The notes: generated from the sequence alone by a model not told the origin. A stretch of 11,494 nucleotides of DNA from an uncultured Sphingomonadales bacterium (GCA_903893935.1 CAITOD010000471.1:1-11494), one strand, 5' to 3'. Positions 1 through 8,230 are shown, counted from the stretch's first letter. Made by a program: numbers and translations.

Positions 1-1563
1 GATCAGAACATGGAGACCTTGGCCGGCTATCTGCTGATGTTCGTTCCCGTCATCGCCGCTGGCATGGCCAAAGGCGCCCTGTCGATCGCGTCCAACACCA
101 CCGCCATGCTCGCCCCTGCGATGCAGGCGGCGGAAGCGGCAGCTGTTGAACGCACAACCGGCAATTACGCCTATGGCAACAGCCAGTTCCAGAACATGAC
201 CGGCAACCAGGTCAACACCGCGCCGACATGGAATGTAGCCACGTCCACAGTTCCACAAGTGAACATGCGCGAAGGCAACGGCACGGTGACCACCACCACC
301 GCCGACGGTTCGACCGTCTACAATGCGGCGCCAGGAATCAGCCGGTTCGGCTTTTCCGCCAGCGAAGTCGCCAGCGTTACTGGCAATCTGCAGGATACCG
401 GCGCGCAGTATCACACCCGCGCAAACCAGTTGCGCGAGAGTTCGAGCCAGCGCTGGAGTGAGGGTCTGCGAACGCTCGATGGAGCATCGTCAGGATTCCG
501 CTCGGCGCATGGCAGCGAAGCGGCAAGCGGCGCGCAAGGTGGAAATGTCGAAACCCAGTTCGACCGTCAGGGTACTGATGCCAAGCATCAGACCGCGTCG
601 AGCCGAAGCATCGGAGACACACTGTCTGACGGCAAATCACTTGGGCACGCACAGACCAACACCTGGGGGCTTCACGCCGGGCTCAAGGCAGGTGCCGGCG
701 CCAAGATTCTCGGCGGTGAATTGGGCGGGTCAGGCAGCGGCACGTGGGATCATGCCTGGGCCAAGACCACTGGCGACCAGGAAGCGCATGGCTCGAGCGA
801 TAGCCAGACCGAAACCCAGAGCGCCAATGTCGCGCACTATCACGCCAACGGGCAGGACATTACGCTGACCGATGGCGGTTACTGGCGTGACGGGGCGTTT
901 CACCGGGTCGAGAATTTCTCGGAAAAGCGCCATGCTGTCGAACGCGACTTCTCCGAGGCCCAAGCGCTCGAACATCAGGCATCGCGCTCCGACGATATCG
1001 GCACCCGCCTTGAACACATTGCCTCGATCTCGCGCAGCAACGGCTACCAGATTTCTGACGACATGAGCCAGGTCATCGCCAGCCGATATGCCACCATGGC
1101 CGCATCGCCTGAGTTCCGCGGCCTTGGCGCACCGTCGCTCACCAGCACCACGCCGTCCTCCCATCAGCGCGAAGTCCGCAATATGATCGTTTCGCGGATT
1201 CTGGAGGAATACGCGGCGAATGATCTCGGGCGTGTGCAAGGGGCGCTCAGGGATCCGGCGGAGGAGATGGGTGCGGTTCGTGGGGTCGATCCGGTTCATA
1301 TGCCGCATGGGCCGGGGACGAGCCATAACGGACACGCGCACCATAGTCAGCCAAGACATGCTCCGGGATCAAGTACGCAAGATCAGGCGGCCGCCGAGCA
1401 ACAACCCCATTTCGCACCTGGCGATCAGCAAGCTCGCGATGCCATTGATAGAGGTGCGGCTGACGTGCGGCGTGAGGATGGGTCAGCGAAGGCTGATTTC
1501 AATGCGGGTGCGAAGGAAGCCAAAAGTAGGGACAGCAAAATCAAACGCGAAGTCGATCAATGA
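1..1563 (+). CDS. traG: F-type conjugal transfer protein TraG, C-terminal part (5' truncated by window edge)
   Basis: TraG of F-like type IV secretion systems is an inner-membrane protein. Its N-terminal part helps assemble the pilus and its C-terminal periplasmic part stabilises the mating pair. The reading frame is open from base 1 (Asp-Gln-Asn before the first visible Met at base 10), so this is the tail of a longer gene; family members are usually about 900-1000 residues. Numbering from that Met, residues 5-40 are hydrophobic and look like the last membrane segment. Then comes a long Gly/Ser/Thr/Gln-rich, low-hydrophobicity stretch to about 300 (periplasmic TraG C-terminal type), a helical segment around 300-420, and a hydrophilic tail with eight His between 430 and 467. 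Codons are strongly GC-rich. The stop overlaps the convergent minus-strand gene by 7 bp. The family call rests on overall character and on linkage to a MobF relaxase. I am confident of the TraG type and less sure of sub-domain limits. Confidence 0.82.
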   Translation, partial: DQNMETLAGYLLMFVPVIAAGMAKGALSIASNTTAMLAPAMQAAEAAAVERTTGNYAYGNSQFQNMTGNQVNTAPTWNVATSTVPQVNMREGNGTVTTTTADGSTVYNAAPGISRFGFSASEVASVTGNLQDTGAQYHTRANQLRESSSQRWSEGLRTLDGASSGFRSAHGSEAASGAQGGNVETQFDRQGTDAKHQTASSRSIGDTLSDGKSLGHAQTNTWGLHAGLKAGAGAKILGGELGGSGSGTWDHAWAKTTGDQEAHGSSDSQTETQSANVAHYHANGQDITLTDGGYWRDGAFHRVENFSEKRHAVERDFSEAQALEHQASRSDDIGTRLEHIASISRSNGYQISDDMSQVIASRYATMAASPEFRGLGAPSLTSTTPSSHQREVRNMIVSRILEEYAANDLGRVQGALRDPAEEMGAVRGVDPVHMPHGPGTSHNGHAHHSQPRHAPGSSTQDQAAAEQQPHFAPGDQQARDAIDRGAADVRREDGSAKADFNAGAKEAKSRDSKIKREVDQ

Positions 1564-1904
1564 GCGAGTTCTTCTTCAACATTCTGCTCGATTGTGTCGC
1601 TGAAACTCGCCTCAGCTTTTTGAAATTCGACCGACCGCACGTGATCCCGATAGGCGTTGATACCGCCGACTACGGCAACCACCGCCAGCATCGCCGGGAT
1701 GATGAGCAGGAGTGCCGTCGCGACCTTGCGCTGGACGCCGATCGCGCCGGGGGTCTTCAGGAAGGTCGGGATGCGGTCATATTCAAAGGCCAGCATCGCC
1801 TCGGCCTTCGAGCCACGAAAACCCGCATGGCACAGGGCTTCGTTTTCAGCGTTAAGCCGTTCAAGCTCGCGCTTAAGGTGGGCGATTTCTGGGTCGTCAG
1901 GCAT
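1557..1904 (-). CDS. small single-pass inner-membrane protein with N-terminal coiled coil, unknown function
   Basis: I do not recognise this 115-residue protein. Residues 5-25 form a charged heptad-like helix (HLKRELERLNAENEAL), typical of a short coiled coil. Residues 61-82 are one strong transmembrane helix (VATALLLIIPAMLAVVAVVG), preceded by Arg-Lys. The last 30 residues are acidic and hydrophilic. With Arg/Lys just before the helix, the N-terminal coiled coil is probably cytoplasmic and the acidic tail periplasmic. Third codon positions are strongly G/C, as in traG, which supports this strand over the overlapping plus-strand frame. The start is ATG at 1904; no good Shine-Dalgarno is visible. 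It converges on traG with a 7-bp overlap and diverges from the giant gene. In F-like plasmids the gene next to traG is the inner-membrane entry-exclusion protein TraS. The position is suggestive, but I see no sequence resemblance and the orientation is opposite. Confidence 0.7.
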   Translation of the reverse strand: MPDDPEIAHLKRELERLNAENEALCHAGFRGSKAEAMLAFEYDRIPTFLKTPGAIGVQRKVATALLLIIPAMLAVVAVVGGINAYRDHVRSVEFQKAEASFSDTIEQNVEEELAH

Positions 1905-1938
1905 ACCGTCAAACTAAACCCGAGTGAACAGACAGCAA

Positions 1939-1948
1939 GCAAATTTGC
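1939..1948. repeat. 10-bp perfect palindrome GCAAATTTGC
   Basis: This self-complementary decamer lies 35 bp upstream of the minus-strand membrane-protein start, where a repressor site could cover its promoter. A 10-bp palindrome can also arise by chance, so the regulatory role is a guess. Confidence 0.3.
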
Positions 1949-2090
1949 GAATCAAGGCGCTCAAATCTTGTCCGAAATGACCGGGATTGGGGACTGACCG
2001 GAAAGACTGGTTTTGGATAGCGAATTGCAGGAATCAGACATTTATCATGGCTTCTTACGGCGCCCAATTTCGGCGCTCCCCGGAACGGGT

Positions 2091-2109
2091 TTGGCATCCT
2101 GAATGCCAA
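2091..2109. repeat. inverted repeat TTGGCAT-N5-ATGCCAA
   Basis: Two perfect 7-bp arms (2091-2097 and 2103-2109) are separated by CCTGA. The site starts about 107 bp before the giant gene's start codon. Arm length and spacing fit a dimeric helix-turn-helix regulator site. There is no T-run after it, so it does not look like a terminator. Confidence 0.4.
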
Positions 2110-2115
2110 TATTCT

Positions 2116-2142
2116 GTTGATCGATCGGAATCCTCGTTGATC
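2116..2142. repeat. direct repeat GTTGATC spaced 20 bp
   Basis: GTTGATC occurs at 2116-2122 and 2136-2142, two helical turns apart and therefore on the same face of the DNA. It lies about 55-80 bp upstream of the giant gene. It could be a paired regulator site; chance is not excluded. Confidence 0.25.
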
Positions 2143-2189
2143 ATGTGGCATTGCTGCAGCAAGTTGGCCTCACAGCGTCGAACGGACTT

Positions 2190-2194
2190 AGGAG
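2190..2194 (+). promoter_or_regulatory. ribosome binding site AGGAG of the giant gene
   Basis: AGGAG ends at 2194. Two GTG codons follow directly, at 2198 and 2201. The spacing is 3 nt to the first and 6 nt to the second, so the second GTG (2201) is the better-spaced start and would make the protein one residue shorter. No in-frame ATG near here offers a better start. Confidence 0.5.
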
Positions 2195-2197
2195 TAC

Positions 2198-5100
2198 GTG
2201 GTGGTCATAGGTTGGCGAGAGGTGGGGTCGAAGGCAGCTGCAGCCGCCCTAAAGCCGGCAATCGATGCGCTTAAACCGCAGATTGCTCGGCGCGGTGCAG
2301 CAGCGATAGCGGGGCAAAGTCTGCAACTGTTATCAGCCCATTTTGACGAAGCCCTTTCGTTGATTTCAGAAAACGCGGGGAGCCTAGGGCAGTTTCTATC
2401 CGATAAACTGAAGCGTGTGCTTTCAGATATTCCCGACGTATTTGATGACTCTGATGTGAAGCTGTGGCTTCAACAGGATGCAGTGCGTGCTTTGGTCATC
2501 GAAGGGGCACGAGCAGCACTGTCTGGACAACCTTTCGACGAATCTCGGAATTCTGCGGCTGCGTCTTTCGCGAGCTTTTCATCAGATGGACAATGGTGGG
2601 GTGAGTTTGTTTTCGATACAGCAGTCGCTTTCGTGGCGCTGTCGATTGAGGCGAAGCTAAACTTTGGTGATCGCGCGGCCATTGACAATGCAGCATTCTT
2701 AGCGAGCCAAACTCACGACCGCCTTGATAAAATTGAAGAATTATTAAGGGTTGGCACCTATCCGCCTGAAGATGCTGTACGTGCGCTAGTCGAGCCCGAA
2801 ATTGAGAAGGCAGATCGCCTGCGAGCTTTGACTGACGCCGAGCGTCCGAACAGACTGGTTCAGTTCGCAGAGCGGGTGGTGAAGGGCGACTTGCACGCTG
2901 CCGATAATAATCTACGCATTTCTCTTTTTCTGTCGACGGCGGCTGCCTTAGCCAGGGTCAAACGTACAGATGAGGCAGATCGTTGGGTTGAGGAGGCACG
3001 GAATGCTGGTGCGAATGATTTTGCTCCGGACTTAGCGCGGATTGCTTTGAACCGAGATCAGCTGGCCGAAGTATTCACGCTCCTCAAATCGCGAACGGAC
3101 TGTGTTTCAGTCATGCTGGTGGGTGAGGCACTCACGAAGCGTGATGGGGTAAGCGCCGGTTTGGGCTACGTGCGAAGCATTCTGACTCCCGGATCAATGA
3201 CAGGCTTCGCGATTGCGACCGTGGCCGACTGGCTTCAGAAGAACGATGAATGGGAAGAGGCGGAGCAGATTCTAGCCGCCGCCACTGAAAGGCAAAAGGA
3301 AGAAAATCCGACAATTCCCTACAGTTTAATGCGACTTCGAATCGCACTTATGATTCCAGCAGCGAACGAACGCACCAGGATGATTGGCGGAGACTCCTAT
3401 CTTCCTAAGCCTCATGATTTGCGTTCTGATGCTGAAGGTTTGAGATTGCGAATGGCGGCTCTTTCAGCTCTGGCCGAATTCCGTCATCGAATTTCCGACC
3501 TTGAACCAAGGGTTACCTGTTGGTTTGATGCTCAGCGATTATATTTAGAACTTTTGAATACGGACGAAAATCAGTTCATTGCAGCAGTAAGTGAGCTACA
3601 AACTAAATGTGAAGAGCCAGATAATAGCATCCTTTTTGCGTCAATTGCTGTGGTATTTGGGCTAAATTTTGGTATCGAAATCGCCCAGCGCGAATTGGAT
3701 CGCAAGGAATTACTAAATGGACTTGCTGATCATGATTTGATCGGCGCGTTGCCATTGATAATGCGACGACCGCCGACAGAGATCATTTTATTTCTAGACC
3801 GTTATCATGACGCACTGCTTGCCGCTGGAGCGCCGCTGCCATTCGTAGTCGGATTGCGAATAGAATTGCTCGCAAAGACGGGCGACACGCCACATGCCCG
3901 CTCTGAACTCAAGGCATGGGAATCTCGCCTCGGAGAAGAGGCTGTTGCGCGCCTAGAGGCTATACTAGTCGAAGTTGAGAACGGTGCGCTACCCGTAGCC
4001 CAGTGGCGTAAAGCCTTTGAAATTTCTGATACTGATGGAGACCTCTCCAACTTAGTTGAAGCAATGATTGTTGCAAACCATCCTGAGCTCGGTGAGTTTG
4101 CGATCAAGCATTGGCAGAGGCGGCATCGCATTGAAGAGACCATTCGTGCCGCCACCGCTCTTTTCAACGCACAGCGGGATCGGGAACTGGACCTGCTTCT
4201 CACCGAGATTGGGGATGCTGGCGAAGCCAGTGACGATATCCTGAGGCACAGGGCATGGGCTGCGTTTCGTGCCGGCCAGCTTGACGAGGCCAGGAGGCGG
4301 ACCACTGAATTGCGCGCGCGGCTGCCGCACGACCAAGGCCTGCGTCAGCTTGAGATAAACGTAGCACTTGAAAGTGGGCGCTGGGGCGACCTTGGGAAGC
4401 TTGCAAACGAGGACTATGAACGACGAGAGCACCGAGAAGCCCTGCAACTGCTACAGGGTGCTCAATTTGCACAGCTAATCAACGACCCCATCGCAGAGCA
4501 GTTGGCGCGTGCAGCCGCACATAAGAATCCCGATGACCCAGTGATACTGTTGTCTGCCTTCCAACTGGCAGTCGAAAGGGGAACTGATTGGGGAACGGAG
4601 GCGGGCGGCTGGTTCCGGACTGCAATTGCGCTTTCGGATGCCAACGGTCCAGTGCAGCAAGGCGAACTCCGCGAAGTCGTGGAGATGATCAAAGACCGGC
4701 AGGCGCAGGCCATCGAGCTTGATCGCATGATGCTGGCTGGACAGGTGCCGTTTGAACTGGCTGTCCGGCGATTGGGCGTGACCGTCAGCGAATTGTTGCT
4801 TGACCGTCTCTCGCGCAATGCAGAGCAACGCGATGCCCGGCGCAGATACTGTCTACCACTGATCGCCGGCAACCGTTTTGCTGGCGACATGTCAGGTTTT
4901 CACGCCGTCGCTTTCGACTTGGCGTCGCTGCTGACGCTGGAGTTGCTCGGGTTGCTTGACGAAGCACTGTTAGCCTTTCGCAAGGTAGTGATACCGGCTG
5001 GTACATTGCCGTACCTGTTCGATGATTATTTTCGAGCTCATCGCGGCCAAAGATCCCGTTTCCAACAGGCGGATCGGCTGAAGGCACTTATAACCGCCAA

Positions 5101-8100
5101 CAAAATCAATGTGATCAAACTACCTGATTGTGATGATGGCGACCGAGGTGAGCTACTGTTCGCCGCACAGACAAATTCGCGTTACGTGCATGACTTCCCC
5201 ATTCACGAGCCGGGGTCATTCGGCGAGCGGACGATGGATCTCACCGAAATTAGCGCCGAGATCGTCTCCCCAGCTGGCGTCATAGACGTGTTGGAAAATG
5301 GGGGGGAATTGGACACCGCTTCTGCGAATGCGGCCCGGACCATGCTTGGTAGCAGTGCGATGCGATGGCCATCGGAAATGACTGTCGATTTTTCGCGGCC
5401 CATACTGCTCAACATTGTCGCTCTGAATGGCCTCGAAAATGCGCGGGTTTTGACGACGCTGATAATGGCGGGCGCTCAACTCGTCGTCACCGACGTTACA
5501 GAAAGGGCCATCGATGACGAAATACGTGAATGGCAAGCGTCGCGGAATACCTTGGAGGCCATCGAAGGTTTCCGGGAAAAGCTGGTCGCGGCCACTGCCG
5601 CCGGTCGAATAACCCATGGCGGGTTCCGTCGGGACGGGGCCGAGGCCGAGCTGGATGGCAGTTTAGGGCCAAGCCCAATCATCGCTTTGCTTTCCGATGC
5701 ATCAAAATACGACGCGCTTGTGTCAGCGGAACGCATGTTTACGAGAGAGGCGGGCATCACTGATCGGATGGGGCAAAGTCGCCCGCTCTTCACGATTTTG
5801 GACGTGATTGATGAACTGGCACGTAAGGAGCTAATCGAACCCAGCAGGAGGTTGGCTGCGAGGACCAAACTACGGGCTTGCGGCGTGAGCTTCATTCCCG
5901 TCGATGCGGACGAGATCGTACAGGCTGCAGCACAAGGTGACTGGAAGAACGATCCGCCCCGGGCGATACGGGAAATAGTCAACTCCATTCATCTTCCGCT
6001 CATTCGCCATGCAATTGATTTACCGCGTGAAATGCATTGGGTCAGCAACGCTCTGGCCAATATGGTCGTCGCTATCAGACGGTGTTGGGCGGAGTTACCA
6101 GATGAGATTGCTGAGCCGGCGGCGACCTGGCTCCTGAAGGCTCTCCCGGACAGCCATTGGGTAGCACGGCAAGGCGCCACAGAAGAGCTAAGGCAGTGGG
6201 CGGCCAATACGCGCGTCATAATACACACGCTTCTCGCGCAACCCGTCGCAATTCCCGAGGAACGGCTAGATCAGTATGATGGGTGGCATGAATCGCTTGT
6301 AGGCCCCCAATTGGCAGGCCGAGATCGCGACATTAAATCCATTGCCTTCAATAACCTTGCTCAAGCTGTCAGCGATGTTGAGCCGGCCTCGTTTGAAGGT
6401 GAAGTGGTCGTACCGAAGAATCAAGTATGCATGTGGCTCTTGCGTCATGTTCCATCAGCATTTCGCGCAATGATCATCGGAGATGAGAGAATTCAAACGT
6501 CCCTTGGATTTGGAAAAGGAATTTTAAAAATCTTGGATCACAGGGTGTCGTTTAATAATCTAAGAGAATTTTTAAAAACAACCATAAATGGGGGGATTTC
6601 CCATCTAGAAGATGTCAACGGCAACATCGTCGCGGAAGCAGGTGAGATAAATGAAGCCGGAGACGCTGTGGCAGTTTTTGGGCAAAAGCGAGTTGCATTC
6701 GATTTTTCTGGTTTGCTACATGAAAATTTAAACGAAAGGACGCTAAATCTTGATCGCTTGTTTGCAGATGGGACCCTTGAACCCGAGCGGATCTCATTCT
6801 GGAGGAGTGCGGTAACTGACCGCGCTTTAGAATCCGACGAGCTTCATGAGCTAGTATCAGAGTTTTCGTGGACGCCCGAAGCTTGGGCCGAACAGACGAA
6901 AGCCAAGCAAGGAAAACTTGCATTCTCCGACCTGTGCGCGAAAGATCGGCGTTACTTTGCGGCATTGTTCCCTCTTGACCCGCAATTGTCATTGGCAGAT
7001 GCGTTGACGCAAGCGGTCGGTCGGCGGATGCATGGGCCAAACATTGCCGCGTCGGCACGAGCCCTAGCCCCTCTGACCATCACATCCAATTTTGACATTA
7101 TCGCGCTCACGAGCGCTTTGGGCGACGCTGAAATTGCTCAGCTATCGGAGCAATTGCTATCGGACGGAGACCTGTTTTCGATATTGGCTGCGTTTCAGAT
7201 TGCAAGCGCGCGATCCAAATCGGCGCCATGTGTGGAAGCCGGCACTAAGGCTCTCGATGCAATGCTCGGAGACGGAGGCCACTTGCAAAGTGCGGCGAAC
7301 GACTTTTCTGCCGTTGCGGTGGCCGCCATAGGGTGCGCTGATGCACTGGGGGTGCTTGCAGATTTGCCGTTGTCTCATCGTCGGTGCGCACTTCTGGCGC
7401 TCAGCGGCCATACAATCCGCGGTCTCGGTGGAATTGAATATGAGAGGCCGGAATTTCTTGATGCGGTTTTGCAGTGGCTCGGGCCCGGCAATCAACTAGG
7501 CGGTATGGTCGAGCGGCAGGTGGGGCGTTGGTGGGTACGTGAGTGGCTGCATCCCGCAGTTGTGGCCGCCCAGTTTCGCGCACGGGTGATAGCCATAATC
7601 CGTGCCGTTCCGGACGAATTTCGACCCGAACGATGGGCCTTTGAACTAAAGGCTCACGATGATGCCAACCCTGATATTTTAGAACAGATCACAGGCCCTC
7701 TTGACGAATTTAGCTCAAGCTGGAAGACACTGGAATTTCCCACGGATATTATGGAACACGTTTTAGATGACGATAATATAGACCAAGCAAGCAACACGCT
7801 ATTGAATATTATTATGGCATTTGAGCTTCCTGACAATCCGAAAATTGCACGCGATGCAGTTCTTTCACTATTGAAACGCTGCAGTCCGGACAACTTTAAT
7901 ATGGCGGTAAAACTAGCTTTACTTGCTGCATGGCGATGGGCAGATGCCGAGCTCGCCATCAAGGCATATCAAAGTGGTATTTCAGTGCAAACAGCGACAA
8001 ACATTTCTATCCGAACAAAAGGAGAGTGGGCTGTTAGCGCAGGCGCTTGCATTGCTGACGCAGCCGAAAGGGCTCGAGTTTTGGAGCAGAATTTTAGACA

Positions 8101-8230
8101 GTTGATCAATATTCCACTAACTCCAGCCCAAGCAAGGGAGATGCTCGGACTTATCGATAAATTGCAGGATTTTTATGCTAGGGATGATTGGATTTCGGAG
8201 ATTCGGTCCACTTTGCTATTGGCTGCATGA
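2198..8230 (+). CDS. giant TPR-like protein with central PIN-like nuclease region, candidate conflict/defence protein
   Basis: This is a soluble protein of about 2010 residues, with no signal peptide or clear membrane helix. Residues 1-80 are amphipathic helices. Residues 85-185 form a compact helical module ending in DRLDKIEELL, a style I associate with N-terminal adaptor modules of large bacterial conflict proteins. Residues about 215-820 are repeated helix pairs with TPR-like spacing (for example WAAFRAGQLDEARRRTTELR at 687-706). Residues about 895-1240 resemble the PIN module of the 'PIN-TPR-GreABC' family as I remember it: a first strand VAFDLASLLTLELLGLLD with D907, then a long helical insert, then a second PIN-like half ending ITDRMGQSRPLFTILDVIDEL. 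PIN domains are metal-dependent RNases, but N1072 and A1177/E1178 stand where I expect acids. Residues 1280-2010 are mostly helical and unassigned, and I see no GreA/GreB C-terminal domain. The gene sits alone between transfer genes with patchy, often AT-rich composition, which suggests transfer. Target and activity are unknown. Confidence 0.8.
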   Translation: MVVIGWREVGSKAAAAALKPAIDALKPQIARRGAAAIAGQSLQLLSAHFDEALSLISENAGSLGQFLSDKLKRVLSDIPDVFDDSDVKLWLQQDAVRALVIEGARAALSGQPFDESRNSAAASFASFSSDGQWWGEFVFDTAVAFVALSIEAKLNFGDRAAIDNAAFLASQTHDRLDKIEELLRVGTYPPEDAVRALVEPEIEKADRLRALTDAERPNRLVQFAERVVKGDLHAADNNLRISLFLSTAAALARVKRTDEADRWVEEARNAGANDFAPDLARIALNRDQLAEVFTLLKSRTDCVSVMLVGEALTKRDGVSAGLGYVRSILTPGSMTGFAIATVADWLQKNDEWEEAEQILAAATERQKEENPTIPYSLMRLRIALMIPAANERTRMIGGDSYLPKPHDLRSDAEGLRLRMAALSALAEFRHRISDLEPRVTCWFDAQRLYLELLNTDENQFIAAVSELQTKCEEPDNSILFASIAVVFGLNFGIEIAQRELDRKELLNGLADHDLIGALPLIMRRPPTEIILFLDRYHDALLAAGAPLPFVVGLRIELLAKTGDTPHARSELKAWESRLGEEAVARLEAILVEVENGALPVAQWRKAFEISDTDGDLSNLVEAMIVANHPELGEFAIKHWQRRHRIEETIRAATALFNAQRDRELDLLLTEIGDAGEASDDILRHRAWAAFRAGQLDEARRRTTELRARLPHDQGLRQLEINVALESGRWGDLGKLANEDYERREHREALQLLQGAQFAQLINDPIAEQLARAAAHKNPDDPVILLSAFQLAVERGTDWGTEAGGWFRTAIALSDANGPVQQGELREVVEMIKDRQAQAIELDRMMLAGQVPFELAVRRLGVTVSELLLDRLSRNAEQRDARRRYCLPLIAGNRFAGDMSGFHAVAFDLASLLTLELLGLLDEALLAFRKVVIPAGTLPYLFDDYFRAHRGQRSRFQQADRLKALITANKINVIKLPDCDDGDRGELLFAAQTNSRYVHDFPIHEPGSFGERTMDLTEISAEIVSPAGVIDVLENGGELDTASANAARTMLGSSAMRWPSEMTVDFSRPILLNIVALNGLENARVLTTLIMAGAQLVVTDVTERAIDDEIREWQASRNTLEAIEGFREKLVAATAAGRITHGGFRRDGAEAELDGSLGPSPIIALLSDASKYDALVSAERMFTREAGITDRMGQSRPLFTILDVIDELARKELIEPSRRLAARTKLRACGVSFIPVDADEIVQAAAQGDWKNDPPRAIREIVNSIHLPLIRHAIDLPREMHWVSNALANMVVAIRRCWAELPDEIAEPAATWLLKALPDSHWVARQGATEELRQWAANTRVIIHTLLAQPVAIPEERLDQYDGWHESLVGPQLAGRDRDIKSIAFNNLAQAVSDVEPASFEGEVVVPKNQVCMWLLRHVPSAFRAMIIGDERIQTSLGFGKGILKILDHRVSFNNLREFLKTTINGGISHLEDVNGNIVAEAGEINEAGDAVAVFGQKRVAFDFSGLLHENLNERTLNLDRLFADGTLEPERISFWRSAVTDRALESDELHELVSEFSWTPEAWAEQTKAKQGKLAFSDLCAKDRRYFAALFPLDPQLSLADALTQAVGRRMHGPNIAASARALAPLTITSNFDIIALTSALGDAEIAQLSEQLLSDGDLFSILAAFQIASARSKSAPCVEAGTKALDAMLGDGGHLQSAANDFSAVAVAAIGCADALGVLADLPLSHRRCALLALSGHTIRGLGGIEYERPEFLDAVLQWLGPGNQLGGMVERQVGRWWVREWLHPAVVAAQFRARVIAIIRAVPDEFRPERWAFELKAHDDANPDILEQITGPLDEFSSSWKTLEFPTDIMEHVLDDDNIDQASNTLLNIIMAFELPDNPKIARDAVLSLLKRCSPDNFNMAVKLALLAAWRWADAELAIKAYQSGISVQTATNISIRTKGEWAVSAGACIADAAERARVLEQNFRQLINIPLTPAQAREMLGLIDKLQDFYARDDWISEIRSTLLLAA
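4880..5917 (+). other. PIN-like region of the giant protein (residues about 895-1240)
   Basis: This is a sub-region of the giant gene. The first half starts with a hydrophobic strand carrying D907 (codon 4916-4918), then a helix and the segment VVIPAGTLPYLFDDY, which matches the usual PIN order of strand, helix, strand, acidic helix. A second half begins at PILLNIVALNGLENARVL (1068-1085), where the strand residue is Asn1072 instead of Asp, and continues through VVTDVTERAIDDE to DALVSAERM (1172-1180). I read this as two tandem PIN-like halves, or one PIN with a long helical insert. From memory, family relatives read D-D-R where this protein reads A1177-E1178-R1179. Confidence 0.55.

Larger units (their letters stand above)
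1905..2197. promoter_or_regulatory. divergent intergenic region between the membrane-protein gene and the giant gene
   Basis: These 293 bases separate two divergently transcribed genes, so both promoters should lie here. I found no convincing -35/-10 pair for either. Visible structure: a perfect 10-bp palindrome (1939-1948), a GCGCC/GGCGC hairpin with a 7-nt loop (2060-2076), a 7-bp inverted repeat (2091-2109), and a GTTGATC direct repeat spaced exactly 20 bp (2116-2122 and 2136-2142). The last three crowd into the 140 bases before the giant gene, as expected for an operator region. The short open frames across this stretch look non-coding. Confidence 0.45.

Noticed and set aside
730..1359. 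Minus-strand 209-codon frame inside traG
   Set aside because: Antisense frame in GC-rich coding DNA; the plus strand is clearly TraG.
1560..1997. Plus-strand 145-codon frame starting at an ATGA overlap with the traG stop
   Set aside because: Its protein is rich in Asp/Arg/His/Gln without structure, while the opposite strand gives a clear coiled coil plus membrane helix with GC-rich third positions. I take it as a shadow.
1905..2197. tRNA gene, attachment site or oriT in the divergent region
   Set aside because: No cloverleaf, no matching repeat at the other edge of the interval and no recognisable nic-site context.
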